DNA of 22,770 bases from an uncultured Eubacteriales bacterium (GTDB lineage Bacteria; Bacillota; Clostridia; Peptostreptococcales; Anaerovoracaceae), in NCBI GenBank assembly GCA_900553025.1, contig USBT01000021.1:1-22770 (forward strand). Reading direction: 5' to 3'. The translations under genes and the position numbers were made by a program. Below, piece after piece: positions 1-8,982 of the stretch. Position 1 is the stretch's first letter; every line of letters starts with the position of its first letter. The notes below the pieces were generated by a model. It ran no database searches and was not told the origin of the DNA. It saw nothing but the letters and a program-made list of their open reading frames with translations.

Positions 1-255
1 AAAGCCTCCAACATGTCCAGAAGCCACCCATGTCTGTGGATTCATCAAGATAGCTGCGTCAAGTCCAACATTGTATGGGCTTTCCTGCACAAATCTCTTC
101 CACCACGCCCGCTTTACATTGTTTTTAAATTCAACTCCTAAAGGACCATAATCCCATGTATTTGCAAGTCCACCATAGATTTCAGAACCAGGGAATACGT
201 ACCCTCTACCTTTAGCAAGGGCAACTAACTTATCCATCGTCACATCATTACTCAT
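1..255 (-). CDS. glyS: Glycyl-tRNA synthetase, N-terminal part (cut by window edge)
   Basis: The reverse strand from 255 reads MSNDVTMDKLVALAKGRG and continues with FPGSEIYGGLANTWDYGPLG, the hallmark opening of the single-chain (alpha2, eukaryote-like) class II glycyl-tRNA synthetase. The enzyme charges tRNA-Gly with glycine in the cytoplasm. Only the first 85 residues are present; the catalytic motifs and anticodon-binding domain lie beyond position 1. The ATG starts 5 bases after the stop of the DUF4342 gene, with a weak GGA-type ribosome site inside that gene's last codons, so the two are probably cotranscribed. A second in-frame ATG (residue 7) is possible, but the first is usable. The family call is firm from the conserved block alone. 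Confidence 0.93.
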   Translation of the reverse strand, partial: MSNDVTMDKLVALAKGRGYVFPGSEIYGGLANTWDYGPLGVEFKNNVKRAWWKRFVQESPYNVGLDAAILMNPQTWVASGHVGGF

Positions 256-260
256 ATTTT

Positions 261-1067
261 TTATTTGTCCAATTCCTTTTCAATATTATCGAGTTTATCG
301 TTTAGAGCATTCAGTGCACCCTTCGCTGAGTCTGCTGCATCATCTGTGCCATCCTTTGCTTTATGCGTCATTTCCTTAGCCTTATCAACAGCTTCAGAAG
401 CAACTTCCTCAGTCTTTTCTTTAGCTAAATCAGCTTTCTCAGAGGCTTCATCACGGAATTCTTCCCATTCAACTTCAAGATCGGATCCTCTATCAAGAAT
501 TTTTTCTTTGATGTCAGATGCAAAGTCTCTCAATCCATCATACATATCTGAAATTGCAGGAGTCTTTTCCTTAATCTCATCAAAATATTCTGCTCCTCTA
601 TTTTTCGCCTCATCAAACATCTCACCAGCTTTGCCGTAATACACTGCACCCTTGTCATAAATCTTATCTGCCTTATCAGTAATATTAATTGACTTGCCGT
701 CATCCTTAACAACTTCTATGCTACATCTAAAACCGAATGCCGCAACAAGGCCTGCAATCATTCCCCAAGGTGCTACTACTGAGCCTATGATACCGGCATT
801 AACTGGAATATTTAAAACAACATTATCGTCCTTTTTAACCAAAATTTTAGTTGCATTACCCTTTGCAACTATCTCTTTTAACTTACTGATTACATCCTTA
901 CCCTCAGCATAGTTATTATTAAAATCTATGCCATTCACGGAATCTTCGATGTATATTATGGCATCAACTACATTTCCTGAATTTCTTTCAAGCGCTTCCT
1001 TAGCTTCTCTATAAGATACACCTGTTCTATCCTTTACTAATTCAATCTTTTCTAAAGTTATTTCCAT
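261..1067 (-). CDS. DUF4342 / UBA-like domain protein with 11-residue-repeat helical tail
   Basis: A 268-residue protein of unknown function. Residues 1-45 (TLEKIELVKDRTGVSYREAK, then GNVVDAIIYIED) resemble a UBA/TS-N helical domain. Residues about 55-120 match DUF4342: charged beta strands (KILVKKDDNVVLNIPV), then a small hydrophobic stretch (GIIGSVVAPWGMIAGLVAAF) that might touch a membrane. From about residue 137 to the C-terminus the sequence divides into twelve 11-residue units rich in Ala, Lys, Glu and Asp, as in group-3 LEA or apolipoprotein-like amphipathic helices. The start has a clean AAAGGAG site 7 bases upstream. It sits 25 bases after recO and 5 bases before glyS, inside the conserved cluster. 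The domain call is from memory of the family; membrane or partner binding is inference. Confidence 0.8.
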   Translation of the reverse strand: MEITLEKIELVKDRTGVSYREAKEALERNSGNVVDAIIYIEDSVNGIDFNNNYAEGKDVISKLKEIVAKGNATKILVKKDDNVVLNIPVNAGIIGSVVAPWGMIAGLVAAFGFRCSIEVVKDDGKSINITDKADKIYDKGAVYYGKAGEMFDEAKNRGAEYFDEIKEKTPAISDMYDGLRDFASDIKEKILDRGSDLEVEWEEFRDEASEKADLAKEKTEEVASEAVDKAKEMTHKAKDGTDDAADSAKGALNALNDKLDNIEKELDK

Positions 1068-1092
1068 AATTTTCTCCTTTAAATCCTCTGCA

Positions 1093-1845
1093 TCAATTAC
1101 TGAAAAGACCAGCAGTCAAGCTGTCGCTCATCAGCTTGGCAATATCCATGTGATATGCCATATACTCCCGCAATATCTTCTGAATTTTAATCGCATCTTC
1201 ACGCTTTAAAGCCATATTTTTAAATCTGCGAAAATGTGTCTTCTGAAAATATTTTACCACCTCTATAATATCAAATTCCAGACCATAAATCAATGAATCA
1301 ACTTGATTTTGTCTACAGTCAGAGCACAAAACCCCACCTTTATTTATAGAAAAAAAATCCAAATTTTCTTTTGTGCCACATGATACGCAGGCATCAAGCT
1401 GTGGAAAATATCCTAATTTATCCAAAAGTTTTATTTCATAAGCTAGAACCAGTGTTTCGTGTGAACTCTTTCTATCTGCCATAAGTTCAAGAAAGGTTTT
1501 TAAGATAGTAAAAAGTCCTGGCATTGGTTGTTCTTCAACAATAAGTTTTCCCGTCATCTCAAGGACAAGCGATGCTGCACCGTATTTTTTAATATCCTCG
1601 CCTATCGCATAATAACTCTTAACAACATCCGCTGAGTCAAGATTATAATATCCCCTGCTTGAAAAAATTTTGTAATCTCCAAGAGTAAACGGACTTATCG
1701 CCAGCTCGGACCTACGCTTTCCACCAAAGCCAAGCCTTGAAGCTACAGAAATTTTGCCGTATTTTTTTGTAAAGAGTGTAATCATATTCACACCCCCCGC
1801 AGCCCTCGTCCGCTTCAAAACAACCGCTTCAGTATGCAACAACAT
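1093..1845 (-). CDS. recO: DNA repair protein RecO
   Basis: RecO acts with RecF and RecR in recombinational repair: it binds single-stranded DNA and SSB, anneals strands and helps load RecA. The N-terminus (TEAVVLKRTRAAGGVNMITL, then FTKKYGKISV) is the OB-fold domain. A zinc-binding module follows with Cys153-x2-Cys156 and Cys174-x2-Cys177, and the C-terminal part is helical. The 250-residue length is normal. The start ATG is 24 bases after the era stop, with only a modest AAGGG ribosome site. It fits the era-recO-glyS order seen across Bacillota, so shared transcription with its neighbours is likely. Confidence 0.95.
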   Translation of the reverse strand: MLLHTEAVVLKRTRAAGGVNMITLFTKKYGKISVASRLGFGGKRRSELAISPFTLGDYKIFSSRGYYNLDSADVVKSYYAIGEDIKKYGAASLVLEMTGKLIVEEQPMPGLFTILKTFLELMADRKSSHETLVLAYEIKLLDKLGYFPQLDACVSCGTKENLDFFSINKGGVLCSDCRQNQVDSLIYGLEFDIIEVVKYFQKTHFRRFKNMALKREDAIKIQKILREYMAYHMDIAKLMSDSLTAGLFSN

Positions 1846-1869
1846 TTATATAAACCCTTATAATTAATA

Positions 1870-2763
1870 TCAATCCTTATATCCGAAATTCGACAGCATA
1901 AAATCGCTATCTCTCCAGTTCTCTTTAACTTTAACCCAAAGCTGCAAGAAAACCTTCGTCCCCACAAGTGCTTCTATGTCCTCTCTCGCACTCTTACCTA
2001 TGCCCTTAAGCTTCCTGCCCTGCTTGCCGATGATAATGCCTTTGTGGCTCTTTTTCTCGCAATAAATCACCGCACTTATCCTCGTCAGCTTTTCCAGCTC
2101 CTTGTAGCTTTCAATTTCAACCGCAACCCCGTGAGGGACCTCTTCATCTAGGAACTCCAGCGCTTTCTCTCTGATAATTTCGCTCACAATAAACTTCTCT
2201 GGGTGGTCTGTAATCATATCCTCTGGGAAATATATAGGTCCCGTCTTTGCCAGTCCCTCAATAGAATTTAGCAATTCCGTAACACCTGCTCCCTCTTTTG
2301 CCGAAATACCTATGACCTTTTCAAAAATCCCCATGTCCTCATATGCAGAGAACGTTTCAGCAAGATCCTCGGGCTTCATTAAATCTATTTTGTTTATCAC
2401 GAGAATTTTCGGCGTATTGACTTCCTTTAGCATATTTAAAATATTCATGTCGCCCGGACCCTTGTCAATCCTACTGTCTACCAAAAACAACAAAATATCA
2501 ACCTCCGAGAAGGTTCTTATGGCCGCTTCAGTCATCGACTTCCCGAGCTTATTTTTCCCCTTATGGATGCCTGGCGTGTCGAGGAATATGAGCTGTGTTT
2601 TGTCATCTCCGTTATCTGATGTATAAATTCCCCTTATGGTGTTTCTTGTTGTTTGAGGCTTATTGGCTGTTATTGCAATCTTCTCGCCGAGAAAGCTGTT
2701 CATAAGTGTTGATTTTCCAACGTTTGGTCTGCCTACTATGCCTACAAAAGCTGATTTATTCAT
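1870..2763 (-). CDS. era: GTPase Era, 16S rRNA-binding 30S assembly factor
   Basis: Era is an essential GTPase that binds the 3' end of 16S rRNA and helps 30S maturation. All G motifs are visible: GRPNVGKS (11-18), DTPG (62-65), NKID (124-127) and SAKE (154-157). The C-terminal KH RNA-binding domain carries the GxxG loop GKQG at 246-249. The 297-residue length is typical. The ATG lies 11 bases after the cdd stop, with a GGGAG site in between. With YbeY and PhoH in the same block, the neighbourhood is a ribosome-maturation operon. Confidence 0.97.
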   Translation of the reverse strand: MNKSAFVGIVGRPNVGKSTLMNSFLGEKIAITANKPQTTRNTIRGIYTSDNGDDKTQLIFLDTPGIHKGKNKLGKSMTEAAIRTFSEVDILLFLVDSRIDKGPGDMNILNMLKEVNTPKILVINKIDLMKPEDLAETFSAYEDMGIFEKVIGISAKEGAGVTELLNSIEGLAKTGPIYFPEDMITDHPEKFIVSEIIREKALEFLDEEVPHGVAVEIESYKELEKLTRISAVIYCEKKSHKGIIIGKQGRKLKGIGKSAREDIEALVGTKVFLQLWVKVKENWRDSDFMLSNFGYKD

Positions 2764-2774
2764 TTATTCTCCCA

Positions 2775-3185
2775 CTATTCAAAACTCTCAACCTTAAACC
2801 CGTTGAGAAGAATTTCACTGAGTGACTTGTCTTGCAGGTGTTCCTCGTCATCGCCCGTTATAACTCTGAGGTTTGGCGAAAATTCATACAAAAACTGCCT
2901 GCATATACCACACGGCCAAGCCTCACCGCCATTGCCGCTTATAGCAATCTTCGAAAACTCTCTTGCACCCTCAGAAACCGCCTTGGTGCAAGCCGTCCTC
3001 TCAGCACATATAGTGGCACCGAGCGATGAATTTTCAACGTTCACTCCCGTAAAAACTCTGCCGTCTACAGAAAGCAAGGCGGCGCCCACATGGAAATTAG
3101 AAAAAGGTGCATAAGCGTTCTTTTCAGCATCCACTGCCATCCTAAAAAGCTCCTTGTTTGAAATATCTTTATTCAATTTGGACAT
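2775..3185 (-). CDS. cdd: Cytidine deaminase
   Basis: Cdd hydrolytically deaminates cytidine and deoxycytidine to uridine and deoxyuridine in pyrimidine salvage. The 136-residue protein has the zinc site of the homotetrameric class: Cys60-Ala-Glu62 (catalytic Glu) and Pro-Cys92-Gly-Ile-Cys95. The NVENSS substrate-binding segment precedes the first motif. The start overlaps the end of ybeY by 17 bases, and an AGGAGG site lies 6 bases upstream inside ybeY, so the two are coupled. Its product feeds the Pdp/DeoB pathway encoded elsewhere in this window. In Bacillus subtilis dgkA lies between ybeY and cdd; it is absent here. Confidence 0.96.
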   Translation of the reverse strand: MSKLNKDISNKELFRMAVDAEKNAYAPFSNFHVGAALLSVDGRVFTGVNVENSSLGATICAERTACTKAVSEGAREFSKIAISGNGGEAWPCGICRQFLYEFSPNLRVITGDDEEHLQDKSLSEILLNGFKVESFE

Positions 3186-3645
3186 ATCTTCCTCCTATTA
3201 AAACTCTTTCAAGTATGCCGTCTTCTCTTTTTCTCATCTGGTGCCTCTCATCTTCACCCATGTGGTCATATCCTAGAAGGTGCAGTATGCTGTGAACAAA
3301 AAGATAAGTAAACTCCCTATTTTCAGAGTGCCCATATTCCTCAGCCTGCCTTTTGCATACATCAGAGCATATCACAACATCGCCCAGGAAAATCGGACCC
3401 TCCTCGGGGACTGCTTCATCTGGCTCAAACTGTGGGAAGCTCAATACATCAGTAACCTTGTCCATTCCCCTATATTCCCTGTTCAGCTCCCTAATTTCAT
3501 CTTCGCTTACAAAGCTCAGACTTACCTCAACACGGTCCGCAGGGATTTTCTCCTGTACACATGCGATAACACAAGCCTCACACATGGTTTCGTATGCTGA
3601 CGTATCCCATAAATCTTCAAACTCAAAATCACCGACTATCTTCAT
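3169..3645 (-). CDS. ybeY: Endoribonuclease YbeY (rRNA maturation factor)
   Basis: YbeY is a zinc-dependent endoribonuclease needed for 16S rRNA 3'-end maturation and 70S quality control. The signature HSILHLLGYDH is present, with metal-binding His118, His122 and His128. The central strands (LNREYRGMDKVTDVLSFPQF) are also typical. The length of 158 residues is normal. The ATG overlaps the phoH stop by 4 bases (ATGA), indicating translational coupling, and its 3' end overlaps cdd. PhoH partners with YbeY in many bacteria. Confidence 0.96.
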   Translation of the reverse strand: MKIVGDFEFEDLWDTSAYETMCEACVIACVQEKIPADRVEVSLSFVSEDEIRELNREYRGMDKVTDVLSFPQFEPDEAVPEEGPIFLGDVVICSDVCKRQAEEYGHSENREFTYLFVHSILHLLGYDHMGEDERHQMRKREDGILERVLIGGRYVQIE

Positions 3646-4622
3646 TCGCCTCTCCGTTCACCATCCATATCTTTTGAATAATATTTGTCATACGCACTTA
3701 TAATTCTCTTTACCATCTCATGCCTTACAACGTCAACCTCACTCAGATAGCAGAAATCAATGCCTTTTACATCTCTTAAAACTCTCCTTGCCACCTCAAG
3801 TCCTGACTTTCTATTGCTCGGCAAATCAATCTGAGTAATATCACCAGTTATCACCATTTTTGATTCGAATCCCATCCTAGTCAAAAACATCTTCATCTGC
3901 TCCTGCGTAGTATTTTGGGCTTCGTCCAAAATGATGAATGCATTGTCAAGCGTACGTCCCCTCATATAGGCAAGCGGTACTATTTCAATGGTTTCCTTTT
4001 CTTTTAGTCGCAAAACAGTTTCTCGTCCAAGCACATCATAGAGTGCATCGTAGAGCGGTCTTAAATACGGATCAACCTTATCCTGTAAATCTCCAGGCAA
4101 AAATCCAAGATTTTCTCCTGCCTCAACTGCAGGCCTTGTCAAAATTATTTTCTCGACTTCCTTATTTTTGTAGGCAGTAACTGCCATTGCGACAGCCAAA
4201 TAGGTTTTTCCGGTACCGGCAGGTCCTATTCCAAATACAACATCTCTGTTTCTAATGCTGTTTACATAGCCCTTCTGACCTAAAGTTTTAGGCTTGATAG
4301 GTTTGCCCCTTGTCGTAAAGCATACAATATTTTTGCTTATCCCGCTCTCCTTGTAGGACATGCCTTTTTCTTTGAGTTGTATTATATATCCTATTTTCTG
4401 AGCATCCATTTTCTCCCCTGACTGAAGTACCTCTATAATTTCATTTAAGATTTCTTCAGCCAAATGAACATCTTCTCCTCGAATCAGCAAACGATCGTCG
4501 CGCTGAAAAATCTCAACAGAAGCAGACTCTTGAATCAGGTCTAAATTTTTGTCCATAGTCCCAAAAAGCTCACCTCTGTCAATATCCTCGGGAATCAAAA
4601 CCTCTTTAAATTCGTCGGTCAA
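3642..4622 (-). CDS. phoH: PhoH-family ATPase (YbeZ-like)
   Basis: A 326-residue PhoH family protein, a P-loop ATPase thought to act in RNA metabolism with YbeY. The Walker A motif GPAGTGKT is at 133-140 and the Walker B segment IILDEAQN is at about 230-237. The LTRPAVEAGENLGFLPGDLQ block and the ITGDITQIDLP segment are diagnostic. The predicted start is TTG at 4620-4622, supported by a GGGAG site 8 bases upstream; no upstream ATG fits better. It follows pyruvate carboxylase after 42 bases and has no visible promoter of its own. The older link to phosphate starvation is not supported by anything here. Confidence 0.94.
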   Translation of the reverse strand: MTDEFKEVLIPEDIDRGELFGTMDKNLDLIQESASVEIFQRDDRLLIRGEDVHLAEEILNEIIEVLQSGEKMDAQKIGYIIQLKEKGMSYKESGISKNIVCFTTRGKPIKPKTLGQKGYVNSIRNRDVVFGIGPAGTGKTYLAVAMAVTAYKNKEVEKIILTRPAVEAGENLGFLPGDLQDKVDPYLRPLYDALYDVLGRETVLRLKEKETIEIVPLAYMRGRTLDNAFIILDEAQNTTQEQMKMFLTRMGFESKMVITGDITQIDLPSNRKSGLEVARRVLRDVKGIDFCYLSEVDVVRHEMVKRIISAYDKYYSKDMDGERRGE

Positions 4623-4664
4623 ATTAAAATCTCCCTATCTAAAAATCAAATCCACAAAAATTAT

Positions 4665-7600
4665 CTATTTTTCTCTTAGAATTGCAATCATTTCGCCTGC
4701 CTTAACCTGCTGTCCTTCTTTGATGAACATTTCATCAACAATTCCGTTAGCCGTTGCAATTATTTTGCTCTCCATCTTCATCGCTTCGACGATTGCAATA
4801 GGATCGCTTTCAGCTATTTTGTCGCCAACCTTAGCTAAGACCTTAATTATCTTGCCAGGGATATTTGCACCAATTTCAAGCGGGTTATCTTCGTCTGCCA
4901 TTACGGTAACTGCGGTATTTACTGAATCCTCGACATCATTATCCTTTATCTGAACAGTCCTTCTGTTGCCGTTCACCTCAAATACCACATCTCTCATTCC
5001 GCCTGCCTGTGGCTCTCTAACCTCGACAAGCTTTATGACAAGCTCCTTACCTTCGCTTATTTTAACCTCACACGTTTCTCCAACTTTAATGCCGTGGAAG
5101 AAAACGTCCGAGCCCATAAGTCTGAGGCTACCCTGCTTTTTAAGTGTATTTATATAATCCTCAAACACCTTCGGATACATCGCATAGCTGATTACTTCGA
5201 TAGGCGTACCTTCAATGCCAAGCTCATCCCTTAGCTTATTCCTGATTGCATCAAAATCTTCAGGCTCGAGCAATTCTCCTGGTCTACATGTGATAGGCTC
5301 CTTGCCTTTGAGAACCATCTTTTGTAGTTCTTTAGGGAATCCGCCCTCGGGTTGGCCCATCATACCCTCAAAATAAGATACGATTGAATCAGGATAGTCA
5401 AAGCTCTTTCCTTTCTCAAGGATGTTCTCAGGTGTTAATTCGTTCTGTACCATAAAAATAGCCGTATCTCCAACCATTTTTGATGACGGTGTTACCTTAA
5501 CTATATCGCCGAGCATCATATTAACTTTTTTGTACATATCCTTAACTTCTTCGAACTTGTGTCCAAGTCCGAAGCTCTCAACCTGAGGCTTTAGGTTTGA
5601 ATACTGACCACCCGGTATTTCGTATTTATATATCTCAGCCGTAGAGGTCTTGAGATCAGATTCAAAATTTGCATAAACTGGTCTGACATCCTGCCAATAT
5701 TCAGAAATCTTCTGTATTCCATCAACATCGATACCCGTTTCTAAAGAGGAATTTTCAAGAGCAGAAACAATTGAGTTAAGCGCAGGCTGTGATGTGAGCC
5801 CTGACATTGAGTTAAATGCCGCATCTACGATATCTACTCCTGCCTGAGCAGCCATCAAAACAGTAGCAACTCCGTTTCCACTCGTATCATGAGTGTGTAG
5901 GTGTATAGGAACGTTTACTTCTTCCTTGAGTGCCGTGATTAACTTGTATGCAGCCATAGGTTTTAGAAGCCCTGACATATCCTTGATACCAATTATGTGT
6001 GAACCCTCAGCTTCAAGAGCCTTTGCCATTTTTACATAGTAATCGAGATTGTACTTTTTCTTGGAGCTGTCCAAAATATCTCCGGTATAGCACATGCAAG
6101 CTTCAGCAATTTTATCTTGCTTAAGCACCTCATCGAGCGCAATCTTCATCCCCTCTATCCAGTTAAGCGAGTCGAATATTCTGAATACGTCAATACCCTT
6201 CTGTGCTGACAGCTTAACAAACTCTCTTATAACATTATCCGGATAGTTCTTGTAACCTACTGCATTTGCTCCTCTAATGAGCATCTGGAACAAAATATTA
6301 GGGATTTTGTTTCTGAGTGTTTCAAGTCTCTCCCATGGATCTTCCTTTAAGAATCTAAATGCTGTGTCAAATGTGGCGCCACCCCACATTTCAAGTGAGA
6401 ATAGGTCCTTTCCATACATTGCAACGGCGGGTGCTATCTTTGCCATATCCACAGTTCTGACTCTTGTTGCCATTAAAGACTGCTGGGCATCCCTCATAGT
6501 CGTATCGGTTATCAAAAGCTTCTTCTGATTCTTAACCCAGTTGGCTACGGCAGTCGGACCGCCCTCGTCGAGCAGCTGTTTTGTGCCCGAAAGCTTTGAA
6601 ATCTCCTCATCTGTGAATTTGGGGAACACTGGCACGTTAAACTTAGGCTTTTCTCCCTTTGTAGTATTTACCACAACATCAGCTATATAATTCAAAACTC
6701 TAAGCTCTTTGTCAGCCTTCTTAGGTATATCAAACAGCTCCGGTGTTGCTCCAATGAATCCTGTATTGCAATCTCCGTTTCTGAATTTAGGATGATTGAG
6801 TACGTTGAGTAGGAATCCAATATTAGTCTTAACGCCCTTTATCTGTGTTTCTCTCAGAGCCCTGATTGCTTTGCGTGTTGCTCCGTCGAAGGTTAGTGCC
6901 CATGATGTAATTTTAACCAAAAGGCTGTCATAGTAAGGCGTAACCTCTGAACCTGTAAATCCGTTGCCTCCGTCAAGTCTTATTCCATATCCAGAAGCAG
7001 ATCTGTAAAGTTCAATCGTTCCAGTGTCTGGCGCAAAACCGTTTGCAGGATCCTCTGTCGTAATTCTGCACTGAATAGCATAGCCCCTAACCTTTATATC
7101 ATCCTGGCTCTTTATATTAATTTCAGGTTCATCTAGACTCTTGCCCTCTGCAATCAAAATCTGACTCTGTACAATATCAACACCTGTAACCATTTCAGTT
7201 ACCGTATGTTCAACCTGAATTCTAGGATTCATTTCAATGAAGTAATGGTTGCCATCCTGATCAAGTAGGAATTCAACCGTACCGGCACTCCTGTAATTAA
7301 CAGCACCAGCAATCTTAATCGCATCCGAGCATATCGCCTCGCGCTGTGCTTCACTCAAGCATAGGGCTGGTGTAAATTCAACAACCTTCTGGTGTCTTCT
7401 CTGAATTGAGCAATCTCTTTCGTAAAGGTGCACAAGATTACCATGCTTATCGCCTAGTATCTGCACCTCAATGTGTTTAGGATTTTCAAGATATTTCTCT
7501 ATGAAGATGTCATCTATTCCGAAAGCCTTTTTGGCCTCACTCCTTGCACTCCTGTACTCAGAAATGAGGTCACTTTCATCTCTAACTATCCTCATGCCTC

Positions 7601-8114
7601 GACCACCACCACCTGCAGCAGCCTTGAGCATAACTGGATATCCACAAACCTTTGCGAATTCGAGAGCTTCCTTGTCAGACTTAATTGCTTTCTCAACACC
7701 TGGAATCGTTGGCACTCCAACAGACTCAGCCACAAGTTTAGACTTAATCTTATCACCGAGCTTGTCCATCATTTCATGTGTAGGTCCGATAAATTCAATG
7801 CCCGCATCCTCACAAGCCTTTGCAAAATCCACGTTCTCTGAAAGGAATCCATATCCAGGGTGAATTGCATCAACACCCTTGCTCTTTGCAAGTTCAATAA
7901 TCTCATCAATTCCAAGATATGCTTCAACAGGCGTCTTGCCCTTTCCAATCTGATATGACTCGTCAGCCCTCACTCTGAAAAGCGCATTCTTATCTTCTTC
8001 AGAATAAATAGCAACCGTCCTAATTCCAAGCTCAGCGCAAGCTCTAAAAATTCTTATCGCTATCTCGCCACGGTTCGCAACGAGAACTCTTTTAAATCTT
8101 TTAAATTCACTCAC
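4665..8114 (-). CDS. pyc: Pyruvate carboxylase
   Basis: This biotin enzyme carboxylates pyruvate to oxaloacetate with ATP and bicarbonate, giving anaplerotic input for aspartate and glutamate synthesis. The 1149 residues contain all domains in order. The biotin carboxylase has its glycine loop AAAGGGGRGMR at 165-175. The carboxyltransferase begins near residue 536 (TDTTMRDAQQSLMATR) and carries the metal-site HLHTHDTSG. The C-terminal biotin carrier domain has VEAMKMES with the biotinylated Lys at 1113. The predicted start is GTG at 8112-8114 with a GGAGGAG site 8 bases upstream. It follows mscS after 52 bases without a terminator. Full length and all key motifs are intact. Confidence 0.97.
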   Translation of the reverse strand: MSEFKRFKRVLVANRGEIAIRIFRACAELGIRTVAIYSEEDKNALFRVRADESYQIGKGKTPVEAYLGIDEIIELAKSKGVDAIHPGYGFLSENVDFAKACEDAGIEFIGPTHEMMDKLGDKIKSKLVAESVGVPTIPGVEKAIKSDKEALEFAKVCGYPVMLKAAAGGGGRGMRIVRDESDLISEYRSARSEAKKAFGIDDIFIEKYLENPKHIEVQILGDKHGNLVHLYERDCSIQRRHQKVVEFTPALCLSEAQREAICSDAIKIAGAVNYRSAGTVEFLLDQDGNHYFIEMNPRIQVEHTVTEMVTGVDIVQSQILIAEGKSLDEPEINIKSQDDIKVRGYAIQCRITTEDPANGFAPDTGTIELYRSASGYGIRLDGGNGFTGSEVTPYYDSLLVKITSWALTFDGATRKAIRALRETQIKGVKTNIGFLLNVLNHPKFRNGDCNTGFIGATPELFDIPKKADKELRVLNYIADVVVNTTKGEKPKFNVPVFPKFTDEEISKLSGTKQLLDEGGPTAVANWVKNQKKLLITDTTMRDAQQSLMATRVRTVDMAKIAPAVAMYGKDLFSLEMWGGATFDTAFRFLKEDPWERLETLRNKIPNILFQMLIRGANAVGYKNYPDNVIREFVKLSAQKGIDVFRIFDSLNWIEGMKIALDEVLKQDKIAEACMCYTGDILDSSKKKYNLDYYVKMAKALEAEGSHIIGIKDMSGLLKPMAAYKLITALKEEVNVPIHLHTHDTSGNGVATVLMAAQAGVDIVDAAFNSMSGLTSQPALNSIVSALENSSLETGIDVDGIQKISEYWQDVRPVYANFESDLKTSTAEIYKYEIPGGQYSNLKPQVESFGLGHKFEEVKDMYKKVNMMLGDIVKVTPSSKMVGDTAIFMVQNELTPENILEKGKSFDYPDSIVSYFEGMMGQPEGGFPKELQKMVLKGKEPITCRPGELLEPEDFDAIRNKLRDELGIEGTPIEVISYAMYPKVFEDYINTLKKQGSLRLMGSDVFFHGIKVGETCEVKISEGKELVIKLVEVREPQAGGMRDVVFEVNGNRRTVQIKDNDVEDSVNTAVTVMADEDNPLEIGANIPGKIIKVLAKVGDKIAESDPIAIVEAMKMESKIIATANGIVDEMFIKEGQQVKAGEMIAILREK

Positions 8115-8166
8115 TTTACCCTCTCCTCCTATAGTTAAATTCTAAAATTCAAAAGCAATAAAACAA

Positions 8167-8979
8167 TTAAATTTTATATTTTTTTATATTTACATCCAGC
8201 TTCGCATAAGGAATTTCAATTCCAGCCTCATCAAGAGCCCTCTTGATGTTTTCCTCAAGGTAGTATTTTACAACAAAATAGTCTTCTGTCCTGCACCATG
8301 CCTTAACGTCTAAAATCACAGCGCTCTCAGCTAGTGAATTGACGCCCACTATAATTTCTTCAGATTTAATCACCTCTGGGCAAGACGAAACTGTATCTTT
8401 AAGCAGCTTTTTCGTTCTTTTTAAATCCGCGTCATAGCTTACCGTTGCAATACAGTCAACCCTTCGCTTACCCTCCCTCGAGTAGTTAAGAACAACGGAA
8501 TTTATTATCAAAGAATTAGGAACCGTAATTTTTTTATTATCGAGAGTATGTAGGTGTGTTGCCATAAGGTCTATTGCATCAACCACGCCTAGCATTGATT
8601 TTTCCTCAATCTCTATTATCTCGCCTTTTAGGATTGGCTTTGAAAACAAAATTATCAGTCCTGCGGCAACATTGGATAAGCTGTCCCTCAGCGCCAAGGC
8701 TATCGCAGCACCAGCTGCACCAAGCAATGTAACAAGTGGAACTGTAGGCACGTTAAGCGCACTCAATATGATAATTATTAACGTAATCCACAAAACAATC
8801 TTCATCGCCATCAAAACAAAGGCATGCAATGCACAGTCCAATTTTGAGTTCAGAAGTAGTCGCTTCGTGACATATATGATTATCTTTATAGCTATTATTC
8901 CGACTATTAGTATCAAAACAGCAGTCAAAATCATTCCGCCATAAGTTGTCTCAAGAAATTTGGAAATTTTATCCATCAC
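8167..8979 (-). CDS. mscS: Small-conductance mechanosensitive channel, MscS family
   Basis: A 270-residue membrane channel that opens under membrane tension to release solutes in hypo-osmotic shock. Three membrane segments are visible: about 15-37, 55-75, and the pore helix in LVTLLGAAGAAIALALRDSL. The latter has the Gly/Ala packing and the LxDSLxNxxAG pattern of MscS TM3. The beta domain has the VPNS motif (KITVPNSLIINSVVLNYSRE), followed by the alpha/beta C-terminal cytoplasmic vestibule. The start is GTG at 8979 or the adjacent ATG at 8976. It lies 3 bases after the typA stop, so it is coupled to typA, with an AAGAAGGG site inside typA's end. Confidence 0.93.
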   Translation of the reverse strand: MMDKISKFLETTYGGMILTAVLILIVGIIAIKIIIYVTKRLLLNSKLDCALHAFVLMAMKIVLWITLIIIILSALNVPTVPLVTLLGAAGAAIALALRDSLSNVAAGLIILFSKPILKGEIIEIEEKSMLGVVDAIDLMATHLHTLDNKKITVPNSLIINSVVLNYSREGKRRVDCIATVSYDADLKRTKKLLKDTVSSCPEVIKSEEIIVGVNSLAESAVILDVKAWCRTEDYFVVKYYLEENIKRALDEAGIEIPYAKLDVNIKKYKI

Positions 8980-8982
8980 ACA

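Noticed and set aside
265..639. Plus-strand frame opposite the DUF4342 gene
   Set aside because: It is Ser/Ala-rich antisense shadow of a well-supported gene and has no ribosome site or recognisable domain.
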